From: an uncultured Bacteroidales bacterium
GTDB taxonomy: Bacteria > Bacteroidota > Bacteroidia > Bacteroidales > Paludibacteraceae
Direction: 5' to 3'
Length of the DNA: 64,000 nt
Assembly: GCA_946414805.1 (NCBI GenBank)
Contig: CAMKPZ010000002.1
Coordinates: forward strand, 62,001-126,000
Below are positions 17,019 through 25,313 of this stretch, in pieces. Below the pieces are notes generated by a model that was not told where the DNA came from, made no database searches, and worked only from the letters and a program-made list of their open reading frames with translations. Positions within the stretch are counted from its first letter, which is position 1; the number at the start of each line of letters is the position of its first letter. The position numbers were made by a program, and so were the translations under genes.

Positions 17019-17291
17019 TTACTTGTAGAAAATAGTATCGCAGATGACTGAATTTTTTGCTGGATTATGGTAGTATGAGGTACGATATTTTAGGCGTAAT
17101 TCTCCGACGCTATCTGCCTGATAACAGAAAGTACTCCAGTCTTCACAATGCAAACTATCTTTGTTTACTTCGGTAATAGTTTTATCGTCCGTGTCAATAA
17201 TGGTATTCTCATCTATGAAGAAGCGTTCGTCACTTCCAATAGGATATTTTAGAACGAGGACAGTGTCTGTTATCTCATATATTTCCGCCAT
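17019..17291 (-). CDS. Hypothetical protein, possibly the frameshifted tail of the lipoprotein gene
   Basis: Encodes 90 residues (MAEIYEITDTVLVLKYPIGS; FFIDENTIIDTDDKTITEV) with several short beta-like segments and two cysteines, but no signal peptide. Its start overlaps the end of the lipoprotein gene by 22 bp in another frame, and its frame stays open a little upstream (LPKGCSMAEIYEI). It may be a separate small gene or the C-terminal part of the lipoprotein after a frameshift. Family unknown. Confidence 0.5.
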   Translation of the reverse strand: MAEIYEITDTVLVLKYPIGSDERFFIDENTIIDTDDKTITEVNKDSLHCEDWSTFCYQADSVGELRLKYRTSYYHNPAKNSVICDTIFYK

Positions 17292-17731
17292 AGAACAACC
17301 TTTCGGAAGGGATTTTGAGGCTCAGTGCTTTGTTGTGTATTGTATTTGAAAGTAAAATGATCGCCATTCTTGAATCCTTGAAAATCTTGTGCAGTTACTA
17401 TGTCAAACACATTCTTACTCATGAATGTATTTTTGAAGCATTGACAAGTCTCGTCGAAATCCGTCCAAATATATTCTTTGCCTGTATTACATGAATGGAA
17501 AAATAGCCGAACCCCGTTTTCGTACATACTCCAACCATATTGCTCAGAATAGAAAGGATATAGAATACCGCTGACCTCAAAATCGTTTATGATAGTATCG
17601 AAACGGAAATATACGCTGACAACATTAGTACTATCTTTCAGCGGATTCTTATTCTCCAATTCTTGCACCCAATTGTTTGTATGGGTACAAGCAGAAAGGG
17701 CAATAAGTAATATGGGAAATAAGCGTTTCAT
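17270..17731 (-). CDS. Putative lipoprotein
   Basis: A 153-residue protein with a lipoprotein signal MKRLFPILLIALSACTHTNN (lipobox LSAC, lipidated C15). The mature part has beta-rich segments (VVSVYFRFDTIINDFEVSGI; YGWSMYENGVRLFFHSC) and several cysteines. It ends VVLWRKYMR, an abrupt basic tail that may come from a frameshift (see the next gene downstream). It overlaps the preceding gene by 4 bp. Function unknown; surface or periplasmic. Confidence 0.65.
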   Translation of the reverse strand: MKRLFPILLIALSACTHTNNWVQELENKNPLKDSTNVVSVYFRFDTIINDFEVSGILYPFYSEQYGWSMYENGVRLFFHSCNTGKEYIWTDFDETCQCFKNTFMSKNVFDIVTAQDFQGFKNGDHFTFKYNTQQSTEPQNPFRKVVLWRKYMR

Positions 17732-18354
17732 CTATCGCTATATGGTTGGTAATCGAAATTATATATCTTCTTGAAAATAATATGCATCAGTCGATTAACC
17801 TCGTTTTCTTCGGCGGGAGGTAATTCCAATGCTACATTTCTTCGTTCGGGCACATCGTAACATTCATAGTGATTTAATGAATGTTCTTCTTTAAACTCTT
17901 TATCAAAAATACCTCTATGCTTCCTTACAATATCTTCTACTATTTGAGACCTAAGTTGAGAAATCATGTAATCTATATCACGTTTATGGAGATTCACATT
18001 TGGGACTAAGGGCTTATCGGGATTCAACTCGTAAGCACGTAAAAGAACTTCTACCATTTCCGCATCTGAAAGTGTGCACAATTCCTCGTTAGATGCATCT
18101 ACCATTCGTAGTAAAGGATAACCGTAATTAAAGTTGTTATCAGTATTAATCGCGACTAATAGGAATAATAGTTTTCTGTCATAGCTAAAAAGATAAACTT
18201 TGTAATTCTCGCATGGTTCTTCATTCTCATCTAAGTCATTAACTTCTAAGTAACTCTCGTACATTAGCAAACGAAATCTTAACGCATCGATTTTGTCTTG
18301 CGTTAATTGGTATTCCGCAAAGGGAATGTCTGTATTTACAAGGTTGATGAACAT
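17728..18354 (-). CDS. Hypothetical protein (208 aa)
   Basis: Soluble acidic protein starting MFINLVNTDIPFAEYQLTQD. No signal peptide or membrane segment. It contains a helical middle (EEPCENYKVYLFSYDRKLLF; DAEMVEVLLRAYELNPDKPL) and a charged C-terminal region (SQLRSQIVEDIVRKHRGIFD). It overlaps the downstream lipoprotein gene by 4 bp (ATGA type), so both belong to one operon with the membrane peptide upstream. I do not recognise the family. Confidence 0.65.
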   Translation of the reverse strand: MFINLVNTDIPFAEYQLTQDKIDALRFRLLMYESYLEVNDLDENEEPCENYKVYLFSYDRKLLFLLVAINTDNNFNYGYPLLRMVDASNEELCTLSDAEMVEVLLRAYELNPDKPLVPNVNLHKRDIDYMISQLRSQIVEDIVRKHRGIFDKEFKEEHSLNHYECYDVPERRNVALELPPAEENEVNRLMHIIFKKIYNFDYQPYSDR

Positions 18355-18356
18355 AA

Positions 18357-18584
18357 TTAATCAGAGTGTCTATATTCTATATGATTATAATCACTATGTT
18401 TGGAGCAATCTTTAAGGGCAAGGAGATTAACAACTATAAAAAGAATGATTATAGCGATCACCCAAACCTTTCCAGACATACTGGAATTATTATTCCCGTT
18501 ATTGTTTGAATGTCCGTCAATTTGCCATATTCCATAAAAAACTATTATGGCGGCAATAATTCCTATAATAATTACAATGGTCAT
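18357..18584 (-). CDS. Small two-span membrane protein
   Basis: Encodes 75 residues: membrane segment 1 (VIIIGIIAAIIVFYGIW), a polar N/S-rich loop (GHSNNNGNNNSSMSG), membrane segment 2 (VWVIAIIILFIVVNLLAL) and a short polar tail. It ends 2 bp before the start of the next minus-strand gene. No family recognised. Confidence 0.6.
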   Translation of the reverse strand: MTIVIIIGIIAAIIVFYGIWQIDGHSNNNGNNNSSMSGKVWVIAIIILFIVVNLLALKDCSKHSDYNHIEYRHSD

Positions 18585-18608
18585 ATAGTTTGTTATTATT
18601 ACTCGATA

Positions 18609-19214
18609 TTAAATGTCATCAATCGAAACATCTTTCCCCTTATTCCTAACTAGCTTATATTTCACAATATATTCAACGGATACTCTCATGGACGCATGTA
18701 ACACATTATTAGCGGGATGATTATTTGGCTCGTAAAGTATGACGTCAATGATAACATCATCTAAATCCCACTTATTGTGAGTTATTTTTGAATAATCATC
18801 AGTTTTAATTTCCACTACAGCCGCTCCATATTTGCTTTCATATGTACTTTTGATATTTTGCATGTATGCCCTAAGGCTTGCTTCACATTTGTTATCTTTG
18901 AGTTCAGTATAACACCAATAAGGAGTGTGTATGGAAATTTTTTCTACGGCGTCATTTTCGTTAAAATTTGGAAATACAATCATTTCCGTATTGTCCTCTC
19001 CTAGAAAATTAATATAATATCGATGCATTACATAAGTATTATATCCTTTTGCTTTGCATTCTTTGTAATCAGGTTCAACCAATGTGTACTTAGAGTTCAG
19101 TTGCTTAACAAGATCGCTAAACTTTTGATTAATAACGATTCCTGAGAATTTGGTTTGTGCAATCACAGATAGACAGCACAACATTGTTCCAACAATAAAA
19201 ATAGTTTTTTTCAT
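18609..19214 (-). CDS. Secreted hypothetical protein
   Basis: A 201-residue protein from MKKTIFIVGTMLCCLSVIAQ, a good signal peptide; the upstream ATG at 19238 would only put extra residues in front of it. The mature part begins TKFSGIVINQKFSDLVKQLN, a beta-hairpin plus helix pattern seen in several Bacteroidetes periplasmic proteins of unknown role. First gene of a five-gene minus-strand cluster of secreted or membrane proteins (19214 to 17019) with lower GC than the housekeeping genes around it, which suggests an accessory locus. Confidence 0.7.
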   Translation of the reverse strand: MKKTIFIVGTMLCCLSVIAQTKFSGIVINQKFSDLVKQLNSKYTLVEPDYKECKAKGYNTYVMHRYYINFLGEDNTEMIVFPNFNENDAVEKISIHTPYWCYTELKDNKCEASLRAYMQNIKSTYESKYGAAVVEIKTDDYSKITHNKWDLDDVIIDVILYEPNNHPANNVLHASMRVSVEYIVKYKLVRNKGKDVSIDDI

Positions 19215-19282
19215 ATCATCAATCCTATTAATTATCATTATTAAAAATCTATTAATAACTTCTTAAAAAATGCTTAAACCTA

Positions 19283-19313
19283 TTGCACATGTCAGATATT
19301 TGACTTATCTTTG
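19283..19313 (+). promoter_or_regulatory. Orphan plus-strand promoter
   Basis: TTG (19283-19285), CACATGTC directly after it, and TATCTTTG (19306-19313), spacing 20 bp. Downstream only a 21-codon frame (ATG at 19371, MYEFKFSFINNLQNVAEWDR) is seen, possibly a broken gene start. Confidence 0.6.
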
Positions 19314-19479
19314 TATTAATCGTGAGGATACATTCCTTACATTCACAATAATATTAATCTTAAAATTACAATGTATGAGTTTAAATTTTCTTTTATTAAC
19401 AATCTGCAAAATGTTGCTGAGTGGGATCGTTTATGATTTATTCAAACAATCAGTTTTACAGCACACTCAAACCAGTTAA

Positions 19480-19692
19480 AAATAGTGGTTCACTTGTTGC
19501 AGTAGAGGGCATCGCCAAACGCCCAAGAAACACACAAGTAAACCACTAAACTGGTTTCTCTGTGTTTCTTATATTCAAACTGCTTTGAATTTGGCGATTT
19601 CTCTACTGCATGAATATCAATATGTTATCGCGCAACGCTTTGCGCTTGTCTTTTTCCTTCTTTTACGTCTCGGAGAGGGACGATGTTTCAAA
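19480..19692 (-). ncRNA. Candidate structured non-coding RNA
   Basis: A minus-strand promoter (19700-19731) would start a transcript near 19692. The transcript first carries the 42-bp element shared with 13266-13306, then a hairpin GCGCAA/TTGCGC (19631-19646), then a branched fold at 19499-19609. The outer stem is 19499-19507 and 19511-19519 with 19590-19598 and 19601-19609. One inner arm is AAGAAACACA/TGTGTTTCTT (19525-19534 with 19561-19570) containing AAACCA/TGGTTT. The other arm is TTCAAA/TTTGAA (19574-19579 with 19584-19589). No reading frame of note occurs. The 3' end is a guess. A miniature inverted-repeat element is the main alternative. Confidence 0.5.
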
Positions 19693-19699
19693 TTCGTTG

Positions 19700-19731
19700 C
19701 AAAGATACAACTTTTTTATGGATTATGCAAA
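19700..19731 (-). promoter_or_regulatory. Promoter of the candidate RNA
   Basis: TTTG (19728-19731) and TATCTTTG (19700-19707) on the minus strand, spacing 20 bp. There is no coding sequence downstream until 19214. The stretch 19732-19996 holds nothing else I can identify. Confidence 0.7.
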
Positions 19732-19996
19732 TTTAAGTGTACGAGTAATAGATTTTTTAGGGGTATTCTTTTCTTAGATGGGCGATACGTATAGAAATAT
19801 AACTGATCCGCAATAAAACGACAAAGCACTTAATAAAAAGATGCCTTGCCGTTTTGACGAGTCTCATCGTTGACCAATTGCTAATGGTCGTTTACTTGTT
19901 TTCATTTTGCTTTCTTTAGATGATTACTCTTGATAGTCATCATCTAAGCAAACATTTGTTCTCATAATGAGTCCTTTCATTGATTTGTTATAAATG

Positions 19997-21031
19997 TTAA
20001 TTGTTTTTCAATCTAATAGAAATTACATATCCTTGTTTAGGAAGTATTAATCCGTCATATTGTGCTGTCAAACTATTAGAAGATTGTGCTACTAGTTCAA
20101 AGTCTGCACATGTGCCTCGGGATGTAAATTGTAGCATCATATCTTCAGGGTGTCTCACTACCAAAGTATAGTTCTCGACTATATAACCAGCTCTAAAACA
20201 TTTGTCAAAATCTTCACGTAAAGAATATGTTTTCTCAATAACATTTTGTACATCATATTCTTTACATCCTTCTAAGGGTACATTACATAAAAATACATGT
20301 TCTCCATTTATAACACCCAAATCTTCATTCTCTAATTTCTGTTCTTTCCCATTAATTGCGTATTTGATAATTTGCATAGAATATGGAGTATCAATATTAG
20401 ATCCTACTTTTGTCCAACTTTTCCAAGGGATGGTAAATTTATCTGTAGACTCGGTAATCATCTTGAAATGATTCACTGATGTGACTTTAACTATCTCTTT
20501 TTCCCGATCCTTCCATTCAATAGTTACATTCGATTTATAATTACTATAATAAATTGATCTTTTGCCTGGTAAATAGTTATTCTTAATTAGGGATAATAAT
20601 TTAGTACTAATTCCCTCAAATCTAGACTGAAATAATTTCTTCGTGATGCGTTCCCATAAGCTCACAATATCTTGTGCTTTTAATCGCTCAATAAATTCCT
20701 CTTTGAGAACTACTTTCTCGAGCTCTTTCTGGAAAATTCCCATATACATTGCTGCATTAGAGATATAACCTAATACGGCACCTATTAAAAGTACATCTCC
20801 AATTTTCTCAAAGACGACCATTAAAGCATGTACAATATTAGTGTCACAACCCCAAAAATATAAACATACAGCGGTTATGTAAGAAAGTAACCCTACTGCC
20901 ATACATACAAATCCAGATGCCTGACGAAAATTTTCCTTTGAAAAGAAATGAATATTACTAAAATGTTGCTCTACAGAAGCGTCTTCTTCAACTTTTTTAT
21001 TTCTTGTTTTTTTACACATATCACACATCAC
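19997..21031 (-). CDS. Two-span membrane protein of unknown function
   Basis: A 344-residue protein. A Cys-rich N-terminal tip (MMCDMCKKTRN) is followed by two membrane segments (ASGFVCMAVGLLSYITAVCLYF and IGDVLLIGAVLGYISNAAMYM), a helical linker (ELEKVVLKEEFIERLKAQDI) and a soluble beta-rich C-terminal half (SNVTIEWKDREKEIVKVTSV; YTLVVRHPEDMMLQFTSRG). Single gene with its own promoter (21047-21078). The layout of two membrane spans plus a sensor-like domain resembles some membrane effectors in defence loci, but I see no defence partner gene, so the role stays open. Confidence 0.7.
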   Translation of the reverse strand: MMCDMCKKTRNKKVEEDASVEQHFSNIHFFSKENFRQASGFVCMAVGLLSYITAVCLYFWGCDTNIVHALMVVFEKIGDVLLIGAVLGYISNAAMYMGIFQKELEKVVLKEEFIERLKAQDIVSLWERITKKLFQSRFEGISTKLLSLIKNNYLPGKRSIYYSNYKSNVTIEWKDREKEIVKVTSVNHFKMITESTDKFTIPWKSWTKVGSNIDTPYSMQIIKYAINGKEQKLENEDLGVINGEHVFLCNVPLEGCKEYDVQNVIEKTYSLREDFDKCFRAGYIVENYTLVVRHPEDMMLQFTSRGTCADFELVAQSSNSLTAQYDGLILPKQGYVISIRLKNN

Positions 21032-21046
21032 AAGTTTCGCACTGCA

Positions 21047-21078
21047 AAATTACTACTTTTTTCTCATTTATGCAAATT
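21047..21078 (-). promoter_or_regulatory. Promoter of the two-span membrane protein gene
   Basis: TTTG (21075-21078) and TAATTTTG (21047-21054) on the minus strand, 20 bp apart, with GTAG before the -7 box. The predicted 5' leader is only about 10 nt. Confidence 0.75.
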
Positions 21079-21209
21079 TTTTATAAAAATATTGTTAAAA
21101 TTGTCATTTTTAATCTGTAATTTTGTTTTTAATGTCTCTACAATATTTGTGCCAATACGTAATTAGGATAACAATAGTACCTTCAAATATACATTCAAGC
21201 CTTTTCTAT

Positions 21210-21551
21210 TTATTTTGCCATCAGTTGGCGTTGGACGCTGCCGATGGTGGCACAATGGATAATTGGCATGTCGCCGGCTGTGTGTTGGCGAGGAAAGAAA
21301 CGACCTTTGGTAACCGCAGAGAGCATTTTCTCTACAAACGGTTCCAGATTGATCAAGTCCACATGTATTTCGCTGTGGGTGAGGTTGTATAACTCATCCG
21401 CAGCCGAACGAGAGATTTGTTCCACGCCTGCCATATCTAACAGATATTCGTTGGTTGGTACTAATGAAGCAGCCAAACGCTCCATCATCTGACGCGTGTG
21501 TAACTCTGCGCCATATTGCTCTTGTATGTTAATACTCTGTTTCATACTCAA
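21210..21551 (-). CDS. STAS-like (DUF4325-type) protein
   Basis: Encodes 113 residues with an alternating strand/helix pattern (TNEYLLDMAGVEQISRSAAD, ELYNLTHSEIHVDLINLEPF) of the STAS-like DUF4325 type, where the D-x-x-x-V-x-x-I-S-R-S-x-A-D-E segment matches the usual DFxGVxxISxSFADE region. Such proteins pair with HATPase proteins in small regulatory switches. It overlaps the upstream HATPase gene by 4 bp. Since that partner has lost its nucleotide-binding loops, this pair may no longer signal. Confidence 0.7.
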   Translation of the reverse strand: MSMKQSINIQEQYGAELHTRQMMERLAASLVPTNEYLLDMAGVEQISRSAADELYNLTHSEIHVDLINLEPFVEKMLSAVTKGRFFPRQHTAGDMPIIHCATIGSVQRQLMAK

Positions 21552-22009
21552 CTCATGTAATCATAAAGGTTAAAACCATCGGGTACCTCAGCCGGAATAC
21601 GTACCATAATCATTGTGCCCTTAAAATCTATTTCGGATGGCAAGGCGAGAATCTTACGGTTATTTGCCGCTTTATTATACATCAAATACGCATAGCCTTT
21701 GTCAGTTTGGGCATGTTGCTGAATGTTACAAATCAATTCATCCAGCAAATAAGTCAGCGGCATATTAAGCGACTTTAATAACTCCGGTATATAAGGTTGC
21801 AGGTGTTCTTTCAGTTGTGCAATAACACTCGCCGTAGATTCGTCGTCCAAAGCAAACGGCACAATCAGCGCATTTGTTTCGCCATAGAAGAGAGTGGTCA
21901 TAGCATCTAAATAAGGATATGCAGACCCCTTTAGATTGCTCTTGGTGACACAATCAAAAAATGCCGACAAAGTGCTTTCTAATGAAAATATGTCTGTGTC
22001 GTTTCGCAT
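21548..22009 (-). CDS. Degenerate GHKL-type ATPase (anti-sigma/histidine-kinase-like)
   Basis: A 153-residue protein from MRNDTDIFSLESTLSAFFDC. The N-box of the GHKL fold is clear (LTYLLDELICNIQQHAQTDK) and the C-terminal strand is present (FKGTMIMVRIPAEVPDGFNL), but the glycine-rich G1/G2 boxes and ATP lid expected between them are missing: the sequence jumps from YNKAANNRKILAL to PSEIDFKGTM. Intact relatives carry roughly 80-100 more residues here. I read this as an in-frame internal deletion. The ATG at 22009 is chosen because a promoter with TAACTTTG lies at 22030-22037. Confidence 0.7.
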   Translation of the reverse strand: MRNDTDIFSLESTLSAFFDCVTKSNLKGSAYPYLDAMTTLFYGETNALIVPFALDDESTASVIAQLKEHLQPYIPELLKSLNMPLTYLLDELICNIQQHAQTDKGYAYLMYNKAANNRKILALPSEIDFKGTMIMVRIPAEVPDGFNLYDYMS

Positions 22010-22029
22010 GTCTTTGCAACTTTTGGCTG

Positions 22030-22060
22030 CAAAGTTACTGAAAATATTTGAAATACACAA
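22030..22060 (-). promoter_or_regulatory. Promoter of the GHKL/STAS-like pair
   Basis: TTG (22058-22060) and TAACTTTG (22030-22037) on the minus strand, 20 bp apart. Confidence 0.7.
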
Positions 22061-22277
22061 GGATTTCAGCTGGAAAATGCAAATTCATTTGTATTTTGTG
22101 CAGCAAAGCCTTGTTATTTGCACAAATGTGCGGATGTAATTTCGAGGTGGGACGGCTGTACCGTGTCGGTGCCCTCGACGTTACACCAAATATTTAACTT
22201 TTTTTGAATTATGCAAGGGTTCGGGAAGTTTTTTGCCCAATAGGATGCAATTCTCTCTTTTTTGTTCTCTCTCTTGC

Positions 22278-22291
22278 CGATTATTAAGATT
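22278..22291 (+). repeat. Further copy of the CGATTATTAAGATT motif
   Basis: Exact 14-bp match to the motif at 11865, 16661 and 16777, in the same orientation, in the gap 22061-22342 that also holds a terminator. No 11-bp array is attached here. Confidence 0.75.
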
Positions 22292-22305
22292 CGCCCGTCC
22301 AAACC

Positions 22306-22337
22306 AAAAGCAAGTGACATTTCTGCCACTTGCTTTT
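22306..22337 (-). terminator. Terminator of the Bro-N gene
   Basis: Eleven-bp perfect stem AAAAGCAAGTG/CACTTGCTTTT, ending 5 bp before the stop codon side of the Bro-N gene; on the minus strand it ends in TTTT. Confidence 0.8.
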
Positions 22338-22342
22338 GTAAT

Positions 22343-23212
22343 CTATTTATCTTCCTTATTCTCGAACGGTAATTCTTCTGCTTTGCTTTCTTCTAACGGA
22401 CGAATGTGATCCGAAGCGCGTTCGGATGAAATGACGGAATGACCTAAACGACTCTCGATATCTGCGCGGGCGTTTCGAGCGACCTCGCCACCTTCTTTGG
22501 CTGTTTGACGACTCTGAGCCATGCCTTTGGGATTACGCTGACGGGATATTTCCGTCGCAGTCACTTCGGCAAGCGTGTTTAGCGCCAATTCCACATTTGT
22601 CATGTTATCACGCAAGTTCTCTTTGGTAAGACCTTTGTGGCGTTTGTACTCACCGGTGGTCATTCCGCTCCAAGCCTGCGTGAGGACATTCGTGAGAATC
22701 GCAAAATCCTTCTGCTCCGTAATACCCGCACGATGCCATTCATCCGTCAACTCTTTGCGCATTTCGATGGAGCGCATCCTTTCGTTAATCCATTTGTCGG
22801 AATAACCTTGGCGGCGATAGTCCTCCACTGCCATCTGGAAGGTCAGCTCCGGGTCGATGATCTGGTCTATGCGCTGTTCGCCTAACTTGGCCAACCACTG
22901 TTTGACAGGCTCCGCTTTCTTAGATGGAATAGACTGAATGAGACGGAAAATACCTTGTAAATCAGCAACATCTGTTTTGTAGTTTTTACCGTCGGAGGAA
23001 GGCAATTTCAGTTGGTGACAATTTGTCACCGACTCATTTCCCTCTTTCTTTAGACGCTCTTTCAGTTTGTTCCAATACTTGCGTCCATCGGCACTATCCG
23101 TTAACACCTGTACTATATCTACAATAGAAAAATAGTACTTTTCTTGCTCGGCATCCCAGACGATGCGGACACGCTTTCCTTCAAAGAGTTGTATAGCAAA
23201 ATTATCGTCCAT
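22343..23212 (-). CDS. Bro-N domain protein (DinD/antirepressor-like)
   Basis: A 289-residue protein. The N-terminal Bro-N domain is clear (IQLFEGKRVRIVWDAEQEKY, YFSIVDIVQVLTDSADGRKY, YKTDVADLQGIFRLIQSIPS, KAEPVKQWLAKLGEQRIDQI), followed by the conserved C-terminal region of stand-alone chromosomal Bro proteins (SDKWINERMRSIEMRKELTD; LTNVLTQAWSGMTTGEYK). Related proteins are phage antirepressors or damage-inducible DinD; chromosomal copies with this C terminus are common in gut Bacteroidales. It starts 12 bp after the transketolase stop on the same strand and may be co-transcribed, but its function is unknown. Confidence 0.85.
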   Translation of the reverse strand: MDDNFAIQLFEGKRVRIVWDAEQEKYYFSIVDIVQVLTDSADGRKYWNKLKERLKKEGNESVTNCHQLKLPSSDGKNYKTDVADLQGIFRLIQSIPSKKAEPVKQWLAKLGEQRIDQIIDPELTFQMAVEDYRRQGYSDKWINERMRSIEMRKELTDEWHRAGITEQKDFAILTNVLTQAWSGMTTGEYKRHKGLTKENLRDNMTNVELALNTLAEVTATEISRQRNPKGMAQSRQTAKEGGEVARNARADIESRLGHSVISSERASDHIRPLEESKAEELPFENKEDK

Positions 23213-23224
23213 GGCTTCTGTTTT

Positions 23225-25234
23225 TTATAGCAACTTCTTGACTTGGTCGTAGACGTTCTGGGCGGTGAAGCCGAGTTTCTCGTCGAGGACTTTGTACGGA
23301 GCGGAGAAACCGAAGGAGTTGAGGCCCCAGATTGCGCCGTTTTCGCCAACGAGGCCTTCGAGGGTGCAAGGCAGACCTGCGGTCATACCGAAACGCTTGA
23401 TCCCCTTCGGAAGGACGGAGTCTTGGTATTCTTTGGGCTGCTCGCGGAAGAGACCTTCACTCGGCACGCTGACAATCTGCAGGCGGATGCCTTCTGCGCG
23501 GAGCAGTTCGGCACCGGCGAGAAGGGTGGAAACCTCAGAACCGGAAGCCAAGAGGACTACCTGCGGATTCTCGTCTTTGGAGACGATATACGCACCTTTG
23601 CGGAAGCCTTCGAGGTTGACGTTAGGCACCGGAGCGATGTCCTGACGGCTGAGGATGAGGGCTGTCGGGGTAGCAGTGTTCTCTATCGCGAGACGCCATG
23701 CGAGGGTGGTCTCCTCGGCATCCGCCGGACGGAGAACGAGCATGGAGGGTTTGCCGGAATGGTTGTGCAGCTTCTCCATGAGACGGATTTGCGCCTCTTG
23801 CTCTACCGGTTCGTGGGTCGGTCCGTCTTCGCCTACACGGAAGGCGTCGTGGCTCCAGATGAACTTAACAGGAAGTTCCATCAACGCCGCCATACGAACC
23901 GCGGGTTTCATGTAGTCGGAGAAGACAAAGAACGTACCGCAGGCAGGGATAATACCGCCGTGAAGCGCCATTCCGATCATCACACACGCCATGGTGAGCT
24001 CGGACACACCTGCTTGCAGGAATTGACCGCTGAAATCGCCTTTCTTGAAGGCGTGGGTCTTCTTGAGGAAGCCGTCGGTCTTATCGGAGTTCGATAGGTC
24101 GGCGGAGGAAACAATCATATTACCCACGTTCTCTGCCAGATGGCTGAGGACGGTTGCTGAGGCGTTGCGGGTTGCCGCTCCGGGTTTTTGCTCAATCAGA
24201 CTCCAGTCGATGCATGGTGTCTCGCCGGACATGAAGGTCTCGTATTCGTTGGCAGCGAGCGGATTAGCTTGTTTCCACTCGTAGTAAGCCTCGTATTTCT
24301 TATTGCACAACTCGCGCAATTCTGCAGCGCGGTCGTCGTACAGTTTCTTCACTTCCGGGAAGATCTGGAACGGGTCTTCGGGATTACCGCCAAGATGCTC
24401 GATGGTCTTCTCGAAGGATGCTCCGGCTTTGGAGAGCGGCGCGCCGTGGGTTGAACATTTGCCTTCCCAGTTAGCACCTTCTGCTGTCACGCAGCCCTTG
24501 CCCATGGTTGTATGACCGATGATGAGCGACGGTTCGCCTTTATGGGCTTTGGCTTTGATGAGGGCTTCGCGGATAGCGTCGGGATCGTTACCCGGGATCT
24601 CCTGTACGTACCAGCCCCACGCTTTGTATTTGGCGGCTACATCTTCGCTCGTCACTTCGCCGCAACCCGTAGAGAGCTGGATAGCATTGGAGTCGTAGAA
24701 CATGACGAGGTTGTCGAGTCCGAGATGCCCGGCCAGACGACCTGCGCCTTGCGAGATCTCTTCTTGGACGCCGCCGTCGGAGATGAACGCATAGATGGTC
24801 GGGTTATGAATCTCGCCGTAACGGGTGTTGAACCATTTCGCCGCGATCGCTGCTCCGACAGCAAACGTGTGTCCCTGACCGAGCGGACCGGAGGTATTCT
24901 CAATCATTCGCTCAATCTCACGCTCCGGATGTCCGGGTGTCACCGAACCCCATTGACGGAGGTTCTTAAGATCTTCAAGAGTAAACTTACCAGCCAGACA
25001 GAGCTGTCCGTAAAGCATCGGAGCCATGTGACCCGGGTCGAGGAAGAAACGGTCACGTGCTTCCCAACCCGGATTCTCCGGATCGTATTCCAAGAACTCG
25101 CTAAAGAGGACATTGATGAAGTCTGCGCCACCCATAGCACCGCCCGGGTGACCACTCTTTGCTTTTTCTACTGCTGCGGCAGCCAGGATACGAATGTTAT
25201 CCGCTGCACGATTCAAAAGTTGTGTCTTGTTCAT
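23225..25234 (-). CDS. tkt: Transketolase
   Basis: Thiamine-diphosphate enzyme of the pentose phosphate pathway that moves two-carbon ketol units between sugar phosphates. It has 669 residues, a normal full length. Signatures: KSGHPGGAMGGADF near the N terminus, the cofactor-binding stretch FISDGGVQEEISQGAGRLAG ending NLVMFYDSN, and the C-terminal pyrimidine-binding domain with FIWSHDAFRVGEDGPTHEPV. Intact, high GC and housekeeping in character. The ATG at 25234 matches the usual MNKTQLLNRAADNIRILAAA start. Confidence 0.97.
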   Translation of the reverse strand: MNKTQLLNRAADNIRILAAAAVEKAKSGHPGGAMGGADFINVLFSEFLEYDPENPGWEARDRFFLDPGHMAPMLYGQLCLAGKFTLEDLKNLRQWGSVTPGHPEREIERMIENTSGPLGQGHTFAVGAAIAAKWFNTRYGEIHNPTIYAFISDGGVQEEISQGAGRLAGHLGLDNLVMFYDSNAIQLSTGCGEVTSEDVAAKYKAWGWYVQEIPGNDPDAIREALIKAKAHKGEPSLIIGHTTMGKGCVTAEGANWEGKCSTHGAPLSKAGASFEKTIEHLGGNPEDPFQIFPEVKKLYDDRAAELRELCNKKYEAYYEWKQANPLAANEYETFMSGETPCIDWSLIEQKPGAATRNASATVLSHLAENVGNMIVSSADLSNSDKTDGFLKKTHAFKKGDFSGQFLQAGVSELTMACVMIGMALHGGIIPACGTFFVFSDYMKPAVRMAALMELPVKFIWSHDAFRVGEDGPTHEPVEQEAQIRLMEKLHNHSGKPSMLVLRPADAEETTLAWRLAIENTATPTALILSRQDIAPVPNVNLEGFRKGAYIVSKDENPQVVLLASGSEVSTLLAGAELLRAEGIRLQIVSVPSEGLFREQPKEYQDSVLPKGIKRFGMTAGLPCTLEGLVGENGAIWGLNSFGFSAPYKVLDEKLGFTAQNVYDQVKKLL

Positions 25235-25313
25235 AATATTGTGATTTTAATATATTTTTATTCCAAAATATTAGTCCTTTTTCTGTCCTTTGATTTTGAT
25301 GGTGTTCTGACAG

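Noticed and set aside
19499..19609. Miniature inverted-repeat transposon
   Set aside because: I see no target-site duplication at the ends and there is a matching promoter, so an RNA is preferred; the option is kept as the main alternative.
19997..21031. Defence-system effector call for the two-span protein
   Set aside because: Only the general layout fits; there is no nucleotide cyclase, nuclease or other partner nearby, so no function was assigned.
22114..22329. 71-codon minus-strand frame after the Bro-N gene
   Set aside because: It runs through the Bro-N terminator and a dispersed motif and has no recognisable content.
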